Of a DNA stretch of 64,000 nt, positions 1-11,121 are shown one piece after another. Within the stretch, counting starts at the first letter, position 1; the number at the start of each line of letters is the position of its first letter. The stretch is from Aradus depressus (taxonomy: Eukaryota; Arthropoda; Insecta; Hemiptera; Aradidae): positions 10,294,562 through 10,358,561 of the forward strand of contig OY759217.1 in the NCBI GenBank assembly GCA_963662175.1, in the 5' to 3' direction. Position numbers and translations under genes: made by a program. The notes below the pieces were generated by a model. It did not search any database. It saw only the letters and a program-made list of their open reading frames with translations, and was not told the origin of the DNA.

Positions 1-242
1 AACCCGACCGAGGCGTTTAGATTTTTTATCTGGGAGGTAAGACATCTTGAGTACGCCATCCTTTGGGTGGGACGTTAAGCGATAATCCCGAGCCTGTGCG
101 ATGTCAGGTACAAAAAAAATTAGTAGGCAAAAATTAGGACTTACACAATAGAGTCGGACTCATTTCAACCAGAGCGACGAAAGAGCTCTCTGGTAGTAGG
201 CGATATGAATTCGTAGCCCAAGCATGTACCACAATAACTAAC
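1..242 (+). repeat. SINE-A copy, cut by window start
   Basis: This is the body and 3' end of the tRNA-derived SINE that recurs throughout the window. Its landmarks are the gggaggtaa segment, the gggacgttaagcgat segment, gagcctgtgcgatgtcagg, and the tail ending acaataactaac. The tRNA-like head lies off the left edge; only the end of the B-box region (aacccgaccgagg) remains. Confidence 0.85.
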
Positions 243-409
243 TATAATCTGATAGTATCACGTTGTGTAACTTTGTGTTCTGTTCTCTATGAATATGTCT
301 CAAATTCTAAATTCGAAGATTTACCAATTTTTAATCATTTGTTACACTCGTGATGTGGACGTACATATCCGATGATTCACCTCCTTTTTTTTTCCTGCTA
401 ACAGGAGTT

Positions 410-465
410 AAACATAATTCAAAATATATATAACAAGGATGTTATATATATTTTGAATTATGTTT
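410..465. repeat. Perfect 25-bp inverted repeat with 6-nt loop
   Basis: The left arm (410-434) and right arm (441-465) are exact reverse complements, separated by aaggat. It is AT-rich and would fold into a stable hairpin. I recognise no family; it may be a small foldback or a hairpin RNA. Confidence 0.85.
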
Positions 466-726
466 TAAAACAGTATTAAAATATGTAGTTGACTGGTGTG
501 GTATGTAGAGTGGATGTTGGTTTCGTGTCGGATCTGACTAATGCAGGTTGTTCACGAGAGACGATAACCACCACGCACTTCATCCATCCTCAGAGGGCTG
601 CCATAGGGCCGTTATCGCGCCCTCTGGGTCACCCTGCCCTATGTATGTAGACCTAGTCCACCATTAATTCATTGGGCTTTTTACACTTCTTGAGATGAAT
701 GAAAGAGGGCATGATGTCGGCCACAG
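466..726. other. Unassigned stretch
   Basis: No gene seen. A GC-richer block at about 545-650 (around cagagggctgccatagggcc) stands out from its AT-rich surroundings, but I do not recognise it and it has no long open frame. Confidence 0.5.
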
Positions 727-840
727 CCTTCTTCATTATAGTAACAATATTTATTTCCGTTAAACCATAACATGGTAACAGGAGACGTTATAAGATTGTA
801 AACATTAGGATAGCTTATAAATTAAATACATAAAAATCTA
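727..840 (-). repeat. LINE 3'-end fragment (family E)
   Basis: It shares atatttatttccgttaaaccataacatgg and a gcttataaatta block with 11565-11680 and 60226-60360, and in reverse with 25715-25840. Read on the minus strand it carries AATAAA-like signals and an (ATT)n-type tail, as expected of a LINE 3' UTR. The class is inferred. Confidence 0.5.
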
Positions 841-850
841 TTAACTTTTC

Positions 851-1137
851 AGGGCGTCTACCCTGCAGGCCCTTAGTTTATTTTATTTGAGAGGTAAAAT
901 AAACTTAAGCACGCAGTCCTTCGGGTGGGCGCTAAGTGATGGTACCGAGCCTGTACGATGTCAGATACTCGTTAAAGGCCCCTACCCTAGGTATGAATAA
1001 AAATTTAGAGTAGGCAAAATTGAAATTGGCAAAAAAATGGTAGAGTCGGGGAATGTTCAACAGGGTGACGAAAGAGCGCTCTGGTGGTAGGCGATATGAC
1101 CTCGAAGTTAAATCCTGGATATGAGTCACAATAACTA
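851..1137 (+). repeat. SINE-A copy, 5'-degraded
   Basis: The body is recognisable from cccttagtttattttat through to gagtcacaataactaa. The A and B boxes are lost or scrambled. It lies just before an inverted full-length copy at 1233-1578. Confidence 0.85.
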
Positions 1138-1232
1138 AATCCATTAACTCTAAGAGTCTGATTCACATGTAATTAGTAATAAGAATACTATTAAAAAATA
1201 GAATGAAATTAATAAATAAATACTTGAAAATA

Positions 1233-1578
1233 GGTTATGTTAGGTTTTATGACTCATGCCCGGGCTTTAACAACGAGGTCATATCGCCTACTACCAGAGC
1301 GCTCTTTCGTCACTCTGGTGGACATGAGCCCGACTCTACTGTGGGAGTCCTAAATTTTGCCTACCCTAAATTTTTATTCATCTAGGGTAGGGGTCTTTAA
1401 CGAGTACCTGACATCGTACAGGCTCGGGTCCATCGCTTAACGTCCCATCCGAAGGACGGCGTGCTTAAGTTTATTTTACCTCCCAGATAAAATAAACTAA
1501 GGGCCTCGGTCGGGTTAGGAACCCACGACCTTGAGCTCAGAAGTCAAGCACGCATACCACTGAGCTACCGGCGCCCTC
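1233..1578 (-). repeat. Full-length SINE-A with 12-bp target-site duplication
   Basis: On the minus strand it begins GAGGGCGCCGGTAGCTCAG (A box) and continues through a damaged B box (GGTTCCTAACC) and the whole body to a 3' end with CATAAAACCTAAC. The 12-bp direct repeat tacttgaaaata occurs at 1221-1232 and 1579-1590. The length of about 346 bp, the polymerase III boxes and the TSD identify a retroposed tRNA-derived SINE mobilised in trans by a LINE. Confidence 0.93.
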
Positions 1579-1657
1579 TACTTGAAAATATATGAGTAAA
1601 ATAATAAAGTACAATAGATTCAGTTTTTAATGTAATTAAGATCAAATTAAATATTTT

Positions 1658-2160
1658 TACTTCTCCAGTATAAGGGAAGTTACGCAAACGGTCAAAAATT
1701 CGATGCGGAGTTTTCAACGGAATTTTAAATTTTTGCGAACTCAAGGTTACAAATAAAAAAAAAAAAATTCTGTATGTATTGTGTCTGTGAACACGATAAC
1801 TCTAATGAATGTATCGACACGAAATTTTATACGTGAATCCAGAACCCTCTAACGACGACATCTATTGATTTTCAGCCCAATCAACGATAGGGAAGGGGGG
1901 ATTAGGGGGGAGGCTTAACGTAAAAACTCTTAATAACTGACGAAAAAATTAATGTCACAACAGGAAATTTCTTATGTGAATTCAAAACCTCTTAAGGACA
2001 ACATTGATTAATTTTCATCGGCAGAACTAAAAGGGGTTTCAGGGGAGGGGGCTCAATTCAAAAACCCTAACAACTGCCAATTTATCGAGACAAAATTTAG
2101 TATGAGTATTTAGGAGCCCTAATGGTCGACTGGTTTTGGAGGGGGAGCGAAACGTTAATA
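1658..2160 (+). repeat. Rep-B copy
   Basis: It starts with tacttctccag and the gggaagtta terminal palindrome and runs through the tctgtgaacacgataac and gtatcgacacgaaattt blocks to ggagggggagcgaaacgtta. Within it the ~130-bp motif (atcgacac..., gatttTcagcc..., ggggggatt) recurs in diverged form three times. Confidence 0.85.
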
Positions 2161-3613
2161 CTTAAATGGAAATTATACGCGCTTAATAACCTGGCCACTC
2201 GAAAAGAAAACTTGACGAAATCAAAATGTGAAAAAAAGTCGTCTGTGAATCGGCGGGAGTGTACTTCCCCAGATCGAATTAATGTTCTTAAGATTGTACA
2301 ATTTATATTTAAGTATTAAATAAGTAGACTCAGAGGTAAGGGAATCTGTGACCATATCCCATGATATGTTGTACCATTTATGATAGAAGATGATAAGGAA
2401 CCAAAAACTTTCAATGTATTGACCCCATATCAAAGCAAGGAAACATTTTCTCTGACCAGAAAGAAAGTGGGTTGAATGGTTGGAAGAGGATGGTATTAAG
2501 AAAGATTTAGGAGTCTATCAGAGAAGAGGGTCTTTGGAGGATAAGAACCTATAGAGAGCTCACAGAGTTATATATATTATGGAGTGGACATTGTTAGCTG
2601 GTTCAAGAAGAAAGGTAGAGAGAGTCTCCGAGGGTATCATGTGCCCAGGGAGGTAAACAGGAAAGGTAAGACGGAAAACAGATAAATCTGTTTCTGACCT
2701 TATCGGAATTACGTATGACCTATACTTGAGTCGTAGAGAGGCAGACCTGGTTCTTGAGAGTAGAAGTGGGTGGGGATTGTTGCCCCCTCTCTAAACCTAT
2801 TCTCTATTCCTCCATACAGCATACGCCCACACCAAAAATGGATTTATAGTCATGGTAAAATATAACCAATGACCAGTTGGTAAAGGGAATTATTGAGCTG
2901 AGTATACGAAGCTCTTTCTTAGGCGACTCATGTATTTTGTTGTACTCGTACTCCTGCTAAACCCCTTTACCGATCACATTGAAATTTTCCACGATGGTAG
3001 TGGACACGGTGACGATGGTTTACTACTAAAAAAATCTGAAATCGAACATACCACGGAGGAATAATCACTGAAAAACGAAATCCCCATTGAAATCAATTGA
3101 GAGACAAAATTCTTGCGCAAAATAGAATTTTTCGATTTCAAATGTTTACGATGTAAAAATCCGGGCGAAGCCCTTTTCGGTTCACCATCGAACACCACTT
3201 TTTTTGAGCGTACATACTTCGACTTTTTTTCGATAAAAATATTCTTCAACATACAAAGAACACATAGTAAAAAAAATTATAGATATGCCTGACTCAGCTC
3301 AGTTTTTGCAAACAGAATGTATTGCACACCTAGTATTTAGAGTTTAGTATAGTACAATTTGAGTCATTTTGCACGAACCCTCGGACTCATCTCATATCGA
3401 ATCATCCGAAACTCGCGAAAATTTATTATTACATTATATATATTTTTGTTATTGAATAATTCAAACCACGTTCGTTGACTTAGTGTTGCCCTCTCTCGTA
3501 AAAGTTCTCTAGAGAACGGTCTTGACTAAACATGGATTTAGAGATCAAGTTTAGAATTTTAATTATTTTGAGTAAATTTTGCAATTAGATTTCTATTCAA
3601 TTTGGAGTACTGT
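2161..3613. other. Unassigned intronic or intergenic stretch
   Basis: No gene recognised. 2330-2800 is purine-rich. A 92-codon minus-strand frame at 2974-3252 resembles no family I know and has no clear coding bias, so I do not call it. Confidence 0.5.
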
Positions 3614-3813
3614 AAAATAAGCACGCCGTCCTTCGGATGGGACGTTATGCGATGGTACAATGTCAGGTACTCGTTGAAAGACCCCTACCCTAGGTGAATA
3701 AAAATTTAGGACTCCCATAGTTGAGACGGACAATGTCCACCAGAGTGACAAAAGAACGCTCTGCTTGTAGGCCTCAGTATTTAAAAGCCCGAGCTTGAGT
3801 CATAATAGCTAAC
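3614..3813 (+). repeat. SINE-A fragment
   Basis: The body runs from aagcacgccgtccttcgg to gagtcataatagctaac. The tRNA-like head is missing. Confidence 0.88.
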
Positions 3814-4488
3814 TATGTGTATATATGAAATAAACCATAAATTACAATAACAAATATATGAATAAAAATACCCAGTTTTTTGAGAATGTTAGTACGTGTA
3901 CATGGAGTTGCATATTATTGGGGATGAAAGGGGTGAATATTTGCGATTAGTCAATTTCCTTTTTGTAGTGCTCTCATATTTCCAATTGTTCCAGTGAGTT
4001 AATTAATTTATCAGTTATTAATTACTATTAATATTTCTATGTGTGTTCTTAGTTCCAAGCGAAGTTGAGCCTATATGTACGTCATATAATGACGTAGTAA
4101 CGCCCTATAGGCAGAGGGAGGGAGCAGGGGGGCCAGGATCAGTCCTCTGGGACCTGTTTATTAAGCCCTTTTTACCAGGAGGGCCATCTTTCTTCATCAC
4201 TGCTCCCACTCTGTCCCTCCCCCATTAGCAGACACTGGATTCGAACCCCATACCCACACATTATTTGCTTCTAAATCCTTCCTCTTTCAGATTTACCTCC
4301 TGCCCCTAAATTACATTTACCTGTTCCCCTTGTATTGCTCTCTTGTTAAATATAATGTGTCATGGATGTTTCCATGTCTGAATTGAACCTGTGTCCAGTT
4401 TCATTTTCCTTGTTGTCGAGTATTATCATTAAATTATCTAGAAATTTCACCTGTAACATTGTGTACTTGAATTTTAGTTTTATTCTCA
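3814..4488. other. Unassigned stretch
   Basis: No gene recognised. A GC-richer part at 4095-4230 carries a 61-codon frame with no family resemblance. Confidence 0.5.
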
Positions 4489-4967
4489 ACTAGCAGTGTT
4501 ACCCGGCGTTGCTCGAGGAACTTGACTATCTCTCATGCAATTCTTCAGAATGAATTTTGTTGTAAAACTATTGAGTTACCTCGCTATAAACATTTACAAT
4601 GTTAAAAATAACTGCTACCTCTCCCCCTTCTTAATGCGCTAAAATGCCTATGCTCGAAAACGTAGAAACGAAATTTGATTTACTGAATTTTTGTTTTCTA
4701 ACATTAACCTCGAAAAGTCAACCGTTAAAGAGCTTCTACTAATTTGAACCGTTGCCTCGCCCCCCCCCCCCCCCTCCCCCTCTCAACAACCTGCTTCCCG
4801 TTCAAAAGTTTGAGACGCCACTTAGCCTATTTTTCTATCGGACATAAGTCCGATCTTATAAAAGAATGCTACATCTGAAATTGCATGAAAATCTGTCCAG
4901 CGGTTTGGGCGTGATGTTGCACGATGTTGCAAACAAACGACTCTCATTTCAGCTTTATTATCATACA
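4489..4967 (+). repeat. Degraded interspersed repeat (cccggcgttgctcg type)
   Basis: It opens with actagcagtgttacccggcg and closes with tccagcggtttgggcgtgatg and a tttatta tail. That beginning and ending recalls repeats widespread in invertebrate genomes. A poly-C run sits at about 4760. I cannot assign its class. Confidence 0.4.
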
Positions 4968-5503
4968 TTGTTTGCATAGTTTAACTTACCTTATAATATC
5001 TTAATATTTTTTGATTCATGCAGAGAAATGAGCTCTGTTTAGCGAAGACATAATTAGAAAATGAAAAAATTAAATTTCTAACTTTAAAGACAATAGTTAG
5101 AAAATTTCTGTACAAAATGTTTGTTCAATTTGGCATATACGAAACAAAAACAGACACTTGGCAATTGAATGAGGCGGTTGACCATCATCAGTTTTTCTGG
5201 TTCAAGTCGCTGTGGTTCTTCCTCTTCTGCCGTCGTTCTGATCTTGGCGAAGCCAGCTGGAGAATGACTGGTAACATCTCATGAACGTGCTTGTTCTGAT
5301 CTGACGTCAGTGTGGATAGTTTTGTTTCGGAAAAACCAGGGTGTGCTAGTGATTATCCTTAAAGCCCGATTCTGGAAAGTCTGAATTCACTTTAACTCAA
5401 AATCAGGGGCAGAACCCGTAATAAATTTTATTTTGAAAATACACGAAATACATTTTCATCTTATGAGACAATATTGTACTTAAATATCGATTTTATGTTT
5501 CAG
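4968..5503. other. Upstream intron with acceptor site
   Basis: No repeat recognised. It ends in atgtttcag at 5495-5503, a good splice acceptor for the exon that follows. The stretch 5170-5350 is GC-richer, but nothing in it resembles the adhesion gene. Confidence 0.6.
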
Positions 5504-5601
5504 TTCCTCCGGAGATCGAAGTAGAGAGAAGTTGGGTGCATTCTGGTGAAGGGTACGAGGCACAACTCGTCTGCATCGTCCATGCTGAACCTACTGCTGA
5601 G
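5504..5601 (+). CDS. Exon of klingon/lachesin-like Ig cell-adhesion gene (first half of an Ig domain)
   Basis: This exon has 98 nt: two bases completing a codon from the previous exon, then 32 codons. The peptide begins PPEIEVERSWVHSGEGYEAQ and continues LVCIVHAEPTAE. It covers the A to B strands of an immunoglobulin domain, and the Cys in LVCIV is the B-strand disulfide cysteine. An AG acceptor (ends 5503) and a GTAACA donor (starts 5602) bracket it. It leaves in phase 0 and joins the 51006 exon to read AE-VVWY, so the C-strand Trp follows correctly. Insect klingon and related proteins have three Ig domains plus FN3, sit at the neuronal surface and mediate adhesion. I infer that this is the last Ig domain because FN3 follows. 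The exact orthologue is not certain. Confidence 0.93.
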
Positions 5602-6432
5602 GTAACATAAACATATAGACACTTCATTATAAACTATTTTTAATATAATTATAATATACTATTGTTGTGATAATACCAAGCCCTTGCGCAAAATGTCCTA
5701 TATCTCTTTGAACGTATCTTAAAGTGATTGGATGAGACGGACCATATTGTTCTACATTTTTGATTGTCGAAAAATTGACCTCATGTCACGTCAGAAACGG
5801 ATCGGAATTCCCAGCTTTAGCGGAAATCTCTACTTCCAAACCTTTCATTTGAGTCATAATATAGTTTTTCTTGTGACGTAGTAATTGAGTAGTTGTTTGC
5901 TCATGTTTCATATTAGACATATAGTTTTACCATATACTCAGCTACAATTCTATGTTATATGATTTACCTATTGTTGTCCACTCTGCTGTTAGAGTCCATG
6001 ATTACAACTTCTGCTCATTCTCTGTTTCATCTCAAACTTATTTCTGGGAACATGGAAGTTAGTTTACAAATCCTCTACCTCTAAGGACCTATTTAAATTG
6101 AGGACAAGCCTTTTCGTCGCAGTGTTACTATGAGTACATATTTCCTCCTCTGTGATGCTTTCAGAGTTATGAAAACTAAAGGTTTCTGCCTCAATTTTTT
6201 CATGAATTTGATACTTTTTGTTTTATCTCCCAGGAGGATCTATGTATTCTGTTTTCTGTGTTTATAACCTTACGATTCTTTTTTACAAATGTTTTTCGGA
6301 TGTTCAATTCAAAATAAACAATTTTTGTTCCGTATCTGTCAGTGTGTCTGTTTAGGTTCCTGTCACATGCCTAACTTGGTAAAATACTGGGTACCATTTC
6401 TAAAATGAAATTTCTGAAAAATCATTGGGATG
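5602..6432 (+). other. Start of a ~45.4-kb intron
   Basis: The donor is gtaaca at 5602 and the matching acceptor is at 51005. No gene or clear repeat was seen in this first part. Repeats from 6433 to 50108 lie within this intron. Confidence 0.7.
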
Positions 6433-6700
6433 TATAAGAGCATTTCGATAGGGATGTTGGGCCTAAGAAGTGGGCGCGATGTAAGGAATGCAAAGAGGAA
6501 TACCGAACTTCAGGTAACACGTCAAATCTCAGGGATCACCTGAAACGAAAACATCCGGTAATTTATGTTAATACTACCGAAGACGACGGAAGCGATGCAC
6601 TCAAACATTTAGATCAGTCACGACAATGCCAAGGTTCTAATAATATTAAACTTTACTACAGTTCTATCAATGTTTACAAAAACTCAGTAAACTTATCATA
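6433..6700 (+). pseudogene. BED-type zinc finger fragment (hAT transposase-like)
   Basis: An open frame without a start codon reads EHFDRDVGPKKWARCKECKE, EYRTSGNTSNLRDHLKRKHP and about 48 further residues before a stop. It has CX2C, then HX4H, with the K-W-A-R-C and S-N-L-x-x-H-L pattern of BED fingers. BED fingers bind DNA in hAT transposases and in domesticated ZBED proteins. No transposase core follows, so this looks like a decayed fragment. It could instead be an exon of an unseen gene. The peptide resemblance is strong, but its status as a gene is not supported. Confidence 0.7.
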
Positions 6701-6799
6701 AAATATAGAGAATATAGGTGAGAAATTGGAAAGTACAAATCACAATCACAAGTACTATCGATAATACTCGATAGTCAAATCCTACCGATTAACGGAATT

Positions 6800-7076
6800 A
6801 ACCCGGCCGAGACCCTTAGTTTATTTTATCTGGAAGGTGAAATAAACTTAAGCACCCCGTCCTTCGGATGGGACGTTACGCGATGATCCGGTGCCTGTAC
6901 GATGTCAGGTACTCGTTAAAGACCCCCTACCCTAGGTGAATAAAAATTTAGGGTAGGCAAAATTTAGAAATCCCACAGTAGAGTCGGGTTCATGTCCACC
7001 AGAGTGATGAATGAGCGCTCTGGTAGTAGGCGATATGACCTTGTAGTTAAAGCTCGGGCATGAATCATAATAACTA
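6800..7076 (+). repeat. SINE-A copy lacking its head
   Basis: It starts at acccggccgag (just after the B box) and runs to gaatcataataactaac. All body landmarks are present. Confidence 0.88.
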
Positions 7077-7466
7077 ACTCTACTAAAATACTGTATAATG
7101 TTGTAACACATTTTTCTGATGTATAGTCAGTAAGGATTTCCAGAAAAATCGGCTGCTTTCTCATTAAAATAAAAGGAATCCTTCTATTTGCAGGTCAGTG
7201 AACAATGTTTTGCGAGTGGTTAGTACAGGCTACATTGACCCACCCATTGTAAAGACGTTTCATCGTACAGGAGTGGTTCAGTTTCAAATTGGATTTTGTT
7301 GGCATCTACATCCTTCTCTTTGCTTCCTATGTACTATGAGAATTTAATAGGTTAACGAGTTTCAAAATGTTACAGGTTTCATGCTGGAAATCGATGAAGT
7401 TGTGAAGAAGTTTGCCTAAATTTGTTATAGCAATTTCAAAGTTTCTTAAACAACGAAACTAATCCA
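7077..7466. other. Unassigned intron
   Basis: Nothing recognised. Confidence 0.5.
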
Positions 7467-7825
7467 ATGCGTCGTGAATCACCTGCAATGTACTTCCCCG
7501 AATATTAATTAATAACGAATTAATCGTAATAAACAATTCCCGCTCTCCCTCGAAATTCTTCATTTATCCAAAGTTTCATTCCATCGAAAATGGTTGCGGT
7601 GTTGGAGTTAAGCCCCCTCCGCTCCTCTTCTTTGGTCGACTTGGCTGAAAGTCTACAGCTCTGTCATTATGGACTTCGGAATCTGCATTCAAATTTCTAT
7701 CTGGAGTTATTCCCACCATCCCTTTTCATTGGTATCTTCCCTATGAGCTTCCGGAAACAGATAAAAAATTTGGTGTCAGTATATTTATTCCATCAGGTTA
7801 TCGTGTTCGTTGTCGTTGCCCTAAC
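7467..7825 (-). repeat. Rep-B copy
   Basis: On the plus strand it reads cgtgaatcacctgcaatg-tacttcccc, then the ctccct...gaaaatgg, ttggtcgacttggctgaaa and gttatcgtgttc blocks. That is the reverse complement of the Rep-B order. The far end is lost. Confidence 0.75.
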
Positions 7826-7907
7826 CGCTTGTTGAGTTAGGTGCTAGCTTGCAGTTGAGTATATTCTCCCCGGAAAATGATAATGTATACTGAAATATGA
7901 GTATTGG

Positions 7908-7970
7908 TGGATCATGAACAATGTACTTCCCCAGCGTGAATTAACCAACAACGTTATCTACAATTACTTT
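7908..7970 (-). repeat. Rep-B terminal fragment
   Basis: It consists of gatcatgaacaatgtacttc, cccagcgtgaattaacc only. This is the GGGGAAGTA end of Rep-B in reverse. Confidence 0.7.
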
Positions 7971-8161
7971 GTACCCTGATGCTTTAAGATTTATATTTTT
8001 CATTATTTGTATATTTTATTTATTCTATCATAGATGTACCACTGATGACGATGCTGTTACGTTGAAAACCGGTTCTGGTCAAAATAGAACAGTGGGAAGA
8101 CAACGTCTTTTATTTCTATGAGTTTCATAATGGATGTGGTTCTGAGGATATGTCTAACGGA

Positions 8162-8436
8162 GGTGCATATAGAAGAAGGAGATCCGCCATGGTTGATGGA
8201 CTTTAGGGCTCCCAGGGTGCATACAGAGGAAGGAGATCCGCCTCGGTTGATGGACTTTAGGGGCTCCCCGGGTGCACACAGAGGAAGGAGATCCGCCTCG
8301 GTTGATGGACTTTAGGGGCTCCCCGGGTGCATACAGAGAAAGGAGATCCGCCTCGTTTGATGGACTTTAGGGACTCCCCGGGTGCATACAGAGGAAGGAG
8401 ATCCGTCTCGGTTGATGGACTTTAGGGGCTCCCCGG
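8162..8436. repeat. 55-bp minisatellite, five copies
   Basis: The unit starts ggtgcatacagaggaaggag, continues atccgcctcggttgatgga and ends ctttaggggctccccg. Units begin near 8162, 8216, 8271, 8326 and 8381. The inner copies differ by only a few bases; the first is 1 bp shorter and the most diverged. It is much more GC-rich than its surroundings. Confidence 0.95.
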
Positions 8437-8977
8437 AGCTCCTACCCCCTGCACAGCTCCTCCAACTTAATTAAATTCCTGGCTATTCCCAAGTGATGTA
8501 AAAAGTTGCCTTCATTGCTGCTACATCCCAACCAATTGGCCTCACCTCCCCCTTACATTAATCCTTATTAAAGTCGAATGAGTGAGTGACTCAGGGACTG
8601 TATGTGAGTGTAACTGAGAGAATGTGAGTGGCAAAGAGACTGAGTGACCGACACTTTGTCCGTCTGAGTGACTCGACAGTGTTGTATTGGTCTGGTCTCG
8701 GAAATTACCTAACGTTTTTGGCCAATTTTAATCAGTCACATAGCCGTTTGTACGGCTGCTGTCTCTCTGCCTTCTACATCCTCACCATTAAATAGTTTAA
8801 GGGATGTTATGTCGTTGAGAAACTCTATTTCGAGTTATCACATAAATTGCATGTTTTTCGATTCTCTGAATCCGTAAATGTTCAAGTTATATGTTTTTCT
8901 TTGTATATGATATTTTTTATGCAATGAATATATAGAAACGAAATTTGATTCGTTATTCGAAAGAATCGTCTTTTGGG
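8437..8977. other. Unassigned intron with degenerate gagtga repeats
   Basis: At about 8575-8690, gagtgagtgactc-like words recur irregularly. Nothing else was recognised. Confidence 0.5.
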
Positions 8978-9033
8978 ACTCGTGCCCGGGCTTTAACTAC
9001 AAGATCATGTCGCCTACCACCAGGGCGCTCTTC
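8978..9033 (-). repeat. SINE-A 3' fragment
   Basis: It reads gactcgtgcccgggctttaa, ctacaagatcatgtcgccta, then ccagggcgctctt. This is the conserved 3' part of the SINE in reverse. Confidence 0.8.
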
Positions 9034-9864
9034 TGCCTATGTGCTTCCTCTTGAACTTCTAAGAGACATTTTACTATTTTCTAGGGAGTATCGGTCAGAG
9101 TCGAATTCTCCCACAATGTAACCTAGACTCTTATTCATGAATATAGTTTTTGTTATGAATAAATATTGCCAAATAAAAGTATTAACAAAAAAAAAAAAAT
9201 TGGTTGAGACCCTCAACAAAAAAACTGAATACGAAATGAATTGCAGAACATTTTTCCGTTCGAGAAGCCCCTACAATTCGAGTTGGCTGCTATACTTCAT
9301 TATAGTAGATATTTAACATCGGATTTGCTATTCAGTTAAACGGCAGTGGCTTCACAATAATACTAAATTTTTGTTCCTTTTGCCATACTTTTCGTTTTTG
9401 TTTCGATAACTTTCATCAAACGATGTCATTAATTTACTTTTTATAAATAGTAATGTTCTCTTACCATCCCAACGTGCCAAAAGAATTACATTTTATTCAT
9501 CCTCATAATACCTTCTTTGTTATGTGTCTGGATAGTTTGAACAAATGGAGCACACAATTCATTTCGGAATAGAGTGGCAACCTGTAGAAAGCCTTACTGT
9601 TACCTCACGTCTATCTTTCCCTCTGTTCCGAAAGTCACTCTCAGAATTATGCTGTACAATGAAATAAAAAATAAAAAAAAAACCGACGCCATTACTTTCA
9701 TATACACAGTAACGCCAGTATGAAATTAATTTGAGAGGGGGAGAGTGATCTGTAAAGACATGGTTAGTATAAGGAAGTTCTGTTATGGCCACATCAAATA
9801 TATTTTATTTTTACTTAATTTTTTATTCTTTTTTTTTTTAATAAAAAAAGTACCAAAAATAAAA
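9034..9864. other. Unassigned intron
   Basis: No gene seen. The gtggcaacctg region near 9570 has a weak echo near 18685, possibly a shared old repeat. Confidence 0.45.
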
Positions 9865-9995
9865 ATATATTTTAAAATACATTGCTACGCGTTACAATTT
9901 AAACATAACTTTGAAATATATCCTTCAGAAATCTATTGTACATGCATTGTACCGTTATAATTGTGTTTGCATTGGACCTATCTCAAATATTGATG
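9865..9995 (+). repeat. Rep-C fragment
   Basis: It shares the blocks gctacgcgttacaatttaaa and ggacctatctcaaa with 44425-44560. The class is unknown. Confidence 0.65.
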
Positions 9996-11121
9996 GTGGA
10001 AATTACCTATTTTTATTAACATTGGTACAGGGTAAGAAATAATTTAATTCAGGAATTTTTTTTAATCATATAATATGTTGGTAGCAATTTTTATTTACAG
10101 TTAAGGTTACATTAATTTTTTAACTTATAGATATTGCCTTAAAGATATTATTATAAATATGATATAGATTGACTTATTGATAAATTAAGTGTTTTACATT
10201 TGACTCAGATGATGGAACATAATTTTCGTGTGTAACGCATGACACGAAGGATTATGTTTTTCTCGATTGTTTTCCTTTATTATCTAAAAGTAAATACGAT
10301 TATTGTAAAACTGTTTTCGGAATTGTAGAATAGAATAACGGTTATAAAACAAAAATCAACTACTCACCATTTTTATCTCTATTTTCACTTGATTTTTTTT
10401 CATTGTATTGTGTACATTTTATACGATACACAATACATCTAAGTACACTTATACGATGCACAATAAGTAAACTTAAAGAGTTTTGCACACTGAAAAAAAT
10501 AACTGCATTAATTCAAACACAAACGGATGAGAAATACACGTGTATTAAAGAATCACAAGTGAAAGGTGCACAAGTATTCGCAATCTGCTCAGTGGCGTCA
10601 AGATTGTTACGATTTTTCGTTTGCGCTATGGAGGGGGAAAACGCTGCATCTACCACAAAACGTCCTACTATAACTAAGTAACGAAGTTACACTTCAAAAA
10701 ATAAAATAAAGTAAACAAAGACTTTCTGGAACTCTAGTATTAACCTCGAGACAAGATAATTGTAATGAACACGATTTACGGTTCAAAGAGCATTAGAATA
10801 TCAAAGACAACTGTTCAGATGAATAATTTGGTAGGAGAAAGAATAGGTTGAATAAAGGTGAATTTCAGAGGTGAAATTTGTGAAGCAGTGACCTTCATTC
10901 ACAGTTTAATGTCATCTTATGACATTAAAAGGGTGGCGGAGAAAAATTAATGTGTCAACCCCTCGGCTCTTAGACAAAATGTTTAGTAGCCACCCTTCTC
11001 TCCACAATCATCGATTAACATTTTGAATGATCTGGATAAATCTACTCACTTCCTCACTGGCTGTTATATCCGTTTATCATTCCATTTTGTATATCTTACA
11101 TTTTCTAAAAAAATAATAATA
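9996..11121. other. Unassigned intron
   Basis: It holds a small imperfect hairpin at 10216-10258 and a short direct duplication around ttatacgatacacaata (10412-10465). A 92-codon frame at 10403-10681 has no family resemblance. Confidence 0.5.

Noticed and set aside
2974..3252. 92-codon minus-strand frame as a possible small gene.
   Set aside because: No recognisable domain, no splice or promoter support, and the length is expected by chance in 64 kb.
4043..4228. Possible upstream exon of the adhesion gene after ttcttag at about 4050.
   Set aside because: The peptide does not fit an Ig strand pattern and no donor continues the frame to the 5504 exon.
8162..8436. CRISPR-like array of regular repeats.
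   Set aside because: The units are contiguous, with no unique spacers, and the context is a eukaryotic intron. It is a minisatellite.
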